Assembly: GCA_008711135.1 (NCBI GenBank)
Contig: VUAW01000006.1
Span: forward strand, 143,551 to 207,550
Direction of reading: 5' to 3'
Source: Rhodobacteraceae bacterium LNNU 3342
Lineage (GTDB): Bacteria > Pseudomonadota > Alphaproteobacteria > Rhodobacterales > Rhodobacteraceae
Length of the DNA stretch: 64,000 nucleotides
The position numbers were made by a program, and so were the translations under genes. This document shows positions 60,596 to 64,000 of the stretch, piece after piece. The notes beneath the pieces are model-generated. The model made no database searches. It saw only the letters and a program-made list of their open reading frames with translations, and was not told the origin of the DNA. Every line of letters begins with the position of its first letter. The first letter of the stretch is position 1.

Positions 60596-61131
60596 GCGTT
60601 ATCTTCCCCCGGAGTCTGGCGCGGCGGCCCTTTTGGCCCCGGCGAACGGTCGGGCAGGGGATGCAGAGAGGCTACTCTTGCTGCGTCCGATAAGTCAAGC
60701 TTCCCGGACAAAATGGAGGAAGGGCAGGGGCGGCGGTTGTAGATGGCGCTTGCGAGCTGCGCCGCCGCGCTGTGGCTGGCCTCCATCCGCGGTCGCCAAG
60801 CCCCGTCGTCCGGGGCCGGCGCTGCGATGGCGGCGTGTCACGAGACACGCGCCGCCAACGCAGAGACCGGCTCTGTCATTGCCCATCCGCCAGAACCTCG
60901 AAGCTGCGGAGCGGTGATCCGATGCGGAGGGCTACAGGTCCTTGCCCGTCCCTGTGGCAACCTGGTTCAAAAGGAGGTGGCGCAGCGCAGAATCCCTGGG
61001 CGGACAGCTTCCCATTTATGAGACTGAAACTATTCCAAGAGCCGGTTGACGGGTTGCGCGTGTTTATGGATGACCCGGCCAAACGGCCGCCGCCTTGCGG
61101 TGATGGCCATCGGTCTGCGGCGGCTGCCTGT
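60596..61131. other. Gap upstream of the recombinase gene
   Basis: About 535 bp without a recognisable gene. Several short frames occur on both strands, all without start context or family resemblance. The recombinase promoter should lie in the left part, and no att-like repeat was found. Confidence 0.45.
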
Positions 61132-61386
61132 TCACGTGGACCAGCCGCAGATCAGCCGGCCCCGCTCCCGCGCCGCGGCCAGAAGTTCGGTGAGCAGGGT
61201 GTGGTAGAACGGAAGGGTTTCCTCCCAGTCTTTGGGCTCATCTGTGAGGAAATCGAGCGGAACGCTGGCCGGGGCCTCTGCCGGATCAAGCCCGGCGTTC
61301 TCCATGTCCGCCTCGATCAGGCGGAGGACTACCGCAATCTCCCCCCACCGCCGTAGCCTCGTTGCCGGCTTCCGTCCATGCCACAT
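61132..61386 (-). CDS. Small hypothetical protein (uncertain)
   Basis: An 84-residue frame with protein-like composition: VVLRLIEADMENAGLDPAEA, VPLDFLTDEPKDW and a C-terminal helix FYHTLLTELLAAARERG. No family is recognised. The start (MWHGRKPATRLRR) has no clear ribosome site and the upstream part may be missing. It could be a fragment of a longer lost gene. Confidence 0.35.
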   Translation of the reverse strand: MWHGRKPATRLRRWGEIAVVLRLIEADMENAGLDPAEAPASVPLDFLTDEPKDWEETLPFYHTLLTELLAAARERGRLICGWST

Positions 61387-61542
61387 CTGGCCGAATTGGT
61401 TTCACCGTGGAATGTTTAGATGTAGAAATATCGACTGTGGACATCGTTGACATGCCAGATCGACAGCAACAAGCTGCTGAATGGGAAGAGGACGGCGTGC
61501 GACCTCGGAGGGAGGTCATCACGCGCCGCATCCGAGGGAGGA

Positions 61543-63207
61543 ATGATGAAGGCATTACAGACCAGCATGGCGACGCTTGGCGCGGCCGTTACCACCGTGA
61601 TTGCGTCCACGGCCGGCTTCGCCCAAACCTGCGAGCCTGAAACGTTTCAGGCGCTCGGGATCGACACCCTGTCGCTCATTTCGGTCGAGCCTGTCGCAGC
61701 CACCGACGAGATCCCGGTCGACCACTGCCGGGTTCTGGCCGATCTCGACCAGCGGACAGGGATCGATGGCGTGGAGTACGCCGTGGGCTTCGAGCTGCGC
61801 CTGCCGGAGGGCTGGAACGGCCGCTTTGTCCACCAATTCAACGGCGGCAACGACGGGCGCATCGTGCCCGCAGTCGGCAACCTTCTGGGCGGGTCGGACC
61901 GCGACACCGCGCTGAGCCGGAACTATGCCGTGGTATCCAGCAACGCAGGTCACCGGATCGATGCGACCCCAGAGGCCGGGGTATCCGCAAGCGCGACCTT
62001 CGGACTGGATCCGGAAGCCCGCCAGGACTATGGCTATGGCGCGGTCGCCAAGCTGCACCCCGTGGCCCTGCAGATGGTTGAAGGTTACTATGGCAGCGCC
62101 TCGGAATATGTCTACGGGGTCGGATCGTCGAACGGCGGGCGTCATGCGCTGGTCGCGGCGGCACGAATGCCTGATGCGTTCGATGGGCTTCTGGCAGGCT
62201 ACCCGGGCCTGAACCTGCCGCGCGCCGCCATCCAGCACGCCTGGGACGTGCAGGCCTTCCTGTCGCTGTCAAGCTCCCTGCCAGAGGCGCTTTCCGAAGC
62301 GGATCTGAAGGTGGTTGCCGATGCCGTGACCGCCGCCTGCGACGGGCTTGACGGGCTTGAAGATGGCATCATTGCCGATGTGGACGCCTGCCAGGCGAGC
62401 TTCGACATCGGCACGGTGGCCTGCGAGAGCGGCAGTTCCAATGCCTGCCTGCCCGCCGAGAAAGTCGAGGTGCTGCGCAAGATCCACCAGGGGCCGGTGA
62501 CATCGGACGGCGAGGCGGTCTATTCCAGCTGGCCGTGGGATGCGGGCATCGCCGCACCGGGCTGGCGCGCATGGAAGCTTGAGGGGTCGAACGAAGCAGA
62601 CCGCTTCATGCCGCGGATCGTGGTGCTGGGCGGGCCTTCGCTCGGCTACGTTTTCTCGACGCCGCCGGTCGAGGTGGGGGCCACGGCCGATGACGTTCTG
62701 GCCTTCCTGCGCGGCTTCGACATCGATCAGGGGGCGGAGGCGATTTTTGCGACGGCCGAGGGTTTTGACGAGGCCGCCATGACGTTCATGACGCCTCCCG
62801 ATGTCGATGATCCCGATCTGAGGGCATTCCAGGAGGCAGGTGGGCGGCTGATGATGTTCCACGGGCTGAGCGATCCGGTGTTTTCCGAAACGGATACCGC
62901 GACCTGGTATTCCGCGCTGGACAACAACCACGGCGGCGAGGCGTCGGCCTTTTCCCGCTATTACCGCGTGCCGGGGATGGTGCATGGGCGCGGCGGCCCG
63001 GCAACTGATCATTTTGACATGTTCTCCGCCTTGGTTGCGTGGGTCGAAGAGGGTGAGGAGCCCGCAGAGATCGTGGCCACCGCCCCCGCCGGAAACCCGC
63101 TGACCGGCGAACACGGGGAGATGACGCGCCCGCTATGTCCCTATCCTGTGGTGGCGCGTTACAAGGACGGCGATCCGCAGCATCACGGCAGCTTCACCTG
63201 CGACTGA
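61543..63207 (+). CDS. Tannase/feruloyl esterase family protein with altered Cys motif
   Basis: A 554-residue exported alpha/beta hydrolase. The start at 61543 is followed by a second in-frame ATG at 61546 with better spacing to GGGAGGA. The signal peptide is MMKALQTSMATLGAAVTTVIAS to about TAGFAQ. The nucleophile motif is GVGSSNGGRHA (near residue 215), the Asp is in FHGLSDPVFSETD and the His in RVPGMVHGRGG. Typical tannases and feruloyl esterases have Cys-Ser and His-Cys joined by a disulphide next to the triad; here they are Ser-Ser and His-Gly. The lid region keeps other Cys residues. It is probably periplasmic or secreted, acting on a phenolic ester or other acyl ester. It stands alone. 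Confidence 0.88.
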   Translation: MMKALQTSMATLGAAVTTVIASTAGFAQTCEPETFQALGIDTLSLISVEPVAATDEIPVDHCRVLADLDQRTGIDGVEYAVGFELRLPEGWNGRFVHQFNGGNDGRIVPAVGNLLGGSDRDTALSRNYAVVSSNAGHRIDATPEAGVSASATFGLDPEARQDYGYGAVAKLHPVALQMVEGYYGSASEYVYGVGSSNGGRHALVAAARMPDAFDGLLAGYPGLNLPRAAIQHAWDVQAFLSLSSSLPEALSEADLKVVADAVTAACDGLDGLEDGIIADVDACQASFDIGTVACESGSSNACLPAEKVEVLRKIHQGPVTSDGEAVYSSWPWDAGIAAPGWRAWKLEGSNEADRFMPRIVVLGGPSLGYVFSTPPVEVGATADDVLAFLRGFDIDQGAEAIFATAEGFDEAAMTFMTPPDVDDPDLRAFQEAGGRLMMFHGLSDPVFSETDTATWYSALDNNHGGEASAFSRYYRVPGMVHGRGGPATDHFDMFSALVAWVEEGEEPAEIVATAPAGNPLTGEHGEMTRPLCPYPVVARYKDGDPQHHGSFTCD

Positions 63208-63274
63208 GGTCAATGCAGCTACCGGTGCCCAGGCGCCTCGCCAACCTGTAGATCCTGACCGGACCGGCGACGGC

Positions 63275-63307
63275 AGGTTCTCCCAACGGGAGCGCTCGGG
63301 AGAACCT
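63275..63307 (+). terminator. Stem-loop downstream of the esterase gene
   Basis: A perfect 10-bp inverted repeat AGGTTCTCCC / GGGAGAACCT with a 13-base loop, 68 bp after the esterase stop. No U tract follows. The 227 bp to its right hold no supported gene. Confidence 0.5.
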
Positions 63308-63534
63308 TCGGCGCGTTTGCTGTAGCAGGTGATCTGTTCCGCCGTGGCACTCCAATCGAGGGCATCTACCAGGGACTGCCCGCTGTGCCTCCCGGGCCGG
63401 CCGGCTGCGAACTCCACAGAGCGACCTGCGGCCGCTTTGCCACCGCATGAGCTGTCGCAGCCAGGCGCGCCTCCTGGGTAGCGATCTGTACTCTTGACAC
63501 AGGGACCTCGGCACGCGGGATGCTGCCAGGGCTT

Positions 63535-63930
63535 TTACTTGTCCCGGTGCATGAGGTGGCGGGCCTTGCTCAGGCGTTCCCGGGCCTGGGCCATTTCTGC
63601 ACGTATCTTAGAGAGGATCCACCGGTTCATCTCCGTCTGGCGCTGAAGTTCTTCAAGCTGGAACCGCAGGCTCACAGTCTCTTCAGCTGTCATTTCGTGC
63701 AGAAGCGGGAGGTCCAGATTGCCCATGAACCCTGCAACCAGCGGCCAAGCGATCCTGTTCCAAGAAGGCGCGTTACTCGCCCCCAGGGCGTCGCGGATCC
63801 GCGTTCGGGTGTTATCATAAGCAGATTTGCAAATCCGGAGATCGTGCAGAGGTTGTTTTGTCCCCCAGCACCGCACCCGGCCTGTGCGAAAATGCCGAGT
63901 TGAGGGTCGCGCACTGACCCGGTAGTTCAT
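63535..63930 (-). CDS. Small coiled-coil hypothetical protein (uncertain)
   Basis: A frame of up to 131 residues. The N-terminal half looks non-coding, and a start at 63727 (MGNLDLPLLHEMTAEE) would give 63-64 residues. The C-terminal part is a charged helix, likely a coiled coil: SLRFQLEELQRQTEMNRWIL then SKIRAEMAQARERLSKA. No family is recognised and no strong ribosome site is visible. It may be a genuine small gene or the end of a decayed one. Confidence 0.35.
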   Translation of the reverse strand: MNYRVSARPSTRHFRTGRVRCWGTKQPLHDLRICKSAYDNTRTRIRDALGASNAPSWNRIAWPLVAGFMGNLDLPLLHEMTAEETVSLRFQLEELQRQTEMNRWILSKIRAEMAQARERLSKARHLMHRDK

Positions 63931-64000
63931 AAGTTATTAACAATACTAGGTCGTGTTGACAAAAGGGATTCACAGGGCGGGCTGATCGTGCTTCAAACTG

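Noticed and set aside
59522..60742. Rightward Gly/Ala-rich 406-residue frame opposite the recombinase
   Set aside because: Repetitive composition from GC-rich antisense; the recombinase has a full catalytic set.
60743..61021. Rightward 92-residue frame after the recombinase gene
   Set aside because: No start context or family resemblance; composition like non-coding GC-rich DNA.
63133..63417. Leftward frame with a slight integrase-like C-terminal look (SATAEQITCYSKRAEG)
   Set aside because: No catalytic residues, overlap with the esterase 3' end, and a strong hairpin inside; too weak to call.
1..64000. CRISPR arrays, rRNA and tRNA genes
   Set aside because: No regularly spaced direct repeats, rRNA-like sequence or tRNA T-arm pattern was noticed by eye; a covariance search would be the decisive check.

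Overview
The window is GC-rich DNA with gene content typical of the Rhodobacterales (Paracoccaceae): several TRAP transporters, oligopeptide-type ABC operons, class III CoA-transferases and a repABC replication/partition unit. The family-level placement is an inference from gene content and codon use. The complete repA-repB-repC set, with a counter-transcribed RNA and a parS-like palindrome, suggests that the window lies on a large plasmid or chromid.

Layout. 1-6.8 kb: a leftward operon holding a complete oligopeptide-type ABC transporter, with a fumarase/aspartase-superfamily lyase between the binding protein and the permeases. 7.2-10.0 kb: a membrane MHYT-PAS-PAS-GGDEF-EAL cyclic-di-GMP protein. 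10.2-11.7 kb: an amino-acid-type ABC permease and binding protein without an ATPase. 12.3-13.9 kb: an Ldh2-family dehydrogenase, then a ribbon-helix-helix protein overlapping a tiny membrane protein. 14.0-24.5 kb: a probable CoA-thioester regulon made of a TRAP transporter, four CaiB/BaiF CoA-transferases, two divergent 2-hydroxyacyl-CoA dehydratase-family subunits and a MarR regulator; three matching operators (AGTTCA-N5-TGAACT type) lie at its promoters. 24.9-33.9 kb: an SPW membrane protein, a cyanophycin cluster (cphA, isoaspartyl peptidase, cyanophycinase), a DUF2254 membrane protein, an alpha/beta hydrolase and a CYTH-CHAD protein.

34.0-45.9 kb: a catabolic island. A leftward operon of tightly overlapping genes encodes a Rieske ring-hydroxylating oxygenase (reductase, alpha, beta), an acyl-CoA ligase, a thiolase-fold protein, a DUF35 zinc-ribbon protein fused to a degenerate SDR, a cyclase-family hydrolase and an active-looking SDR. 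Divergent from it are a DctPQM TRAP transporter and a MarR regulator. The shared promoter region carries an 18-bp near-perfect inverted repeat. The likely picture is uptake of a carboxylate, ring oxygenation, CoA activation and beta-oxidation-like or retro-aldol/thiolytic cleavage.

45.9-54.4 kb: a second oligopeptide-type ABC operon ending in a CocE/NonD hydrolase and facing a LysR gene; two T-N11-A dyads lie between them. 54.5-58.0 kb: repABC with ctRNA, a candidate origin inside repC and a parS-like site over the repC stop codon. 58.0-64.0 kb: a decayed accessory end with a frameshifted IS5-family transposase, a tyrosine recombinase, a tannase/feruloyl-esterase-family protein without its usual cysteine pair, and small uncertain ORFs.

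No rRNA, tRNA or CRISPR array was seen. The most interesting candidates are the DUF35-pseudo-SDR fusion next to a thiolase and an active SDR, and the dehydratase-family pair that seems to lack Fe-S cysteines inside a MarR-controlled CoA regulon.
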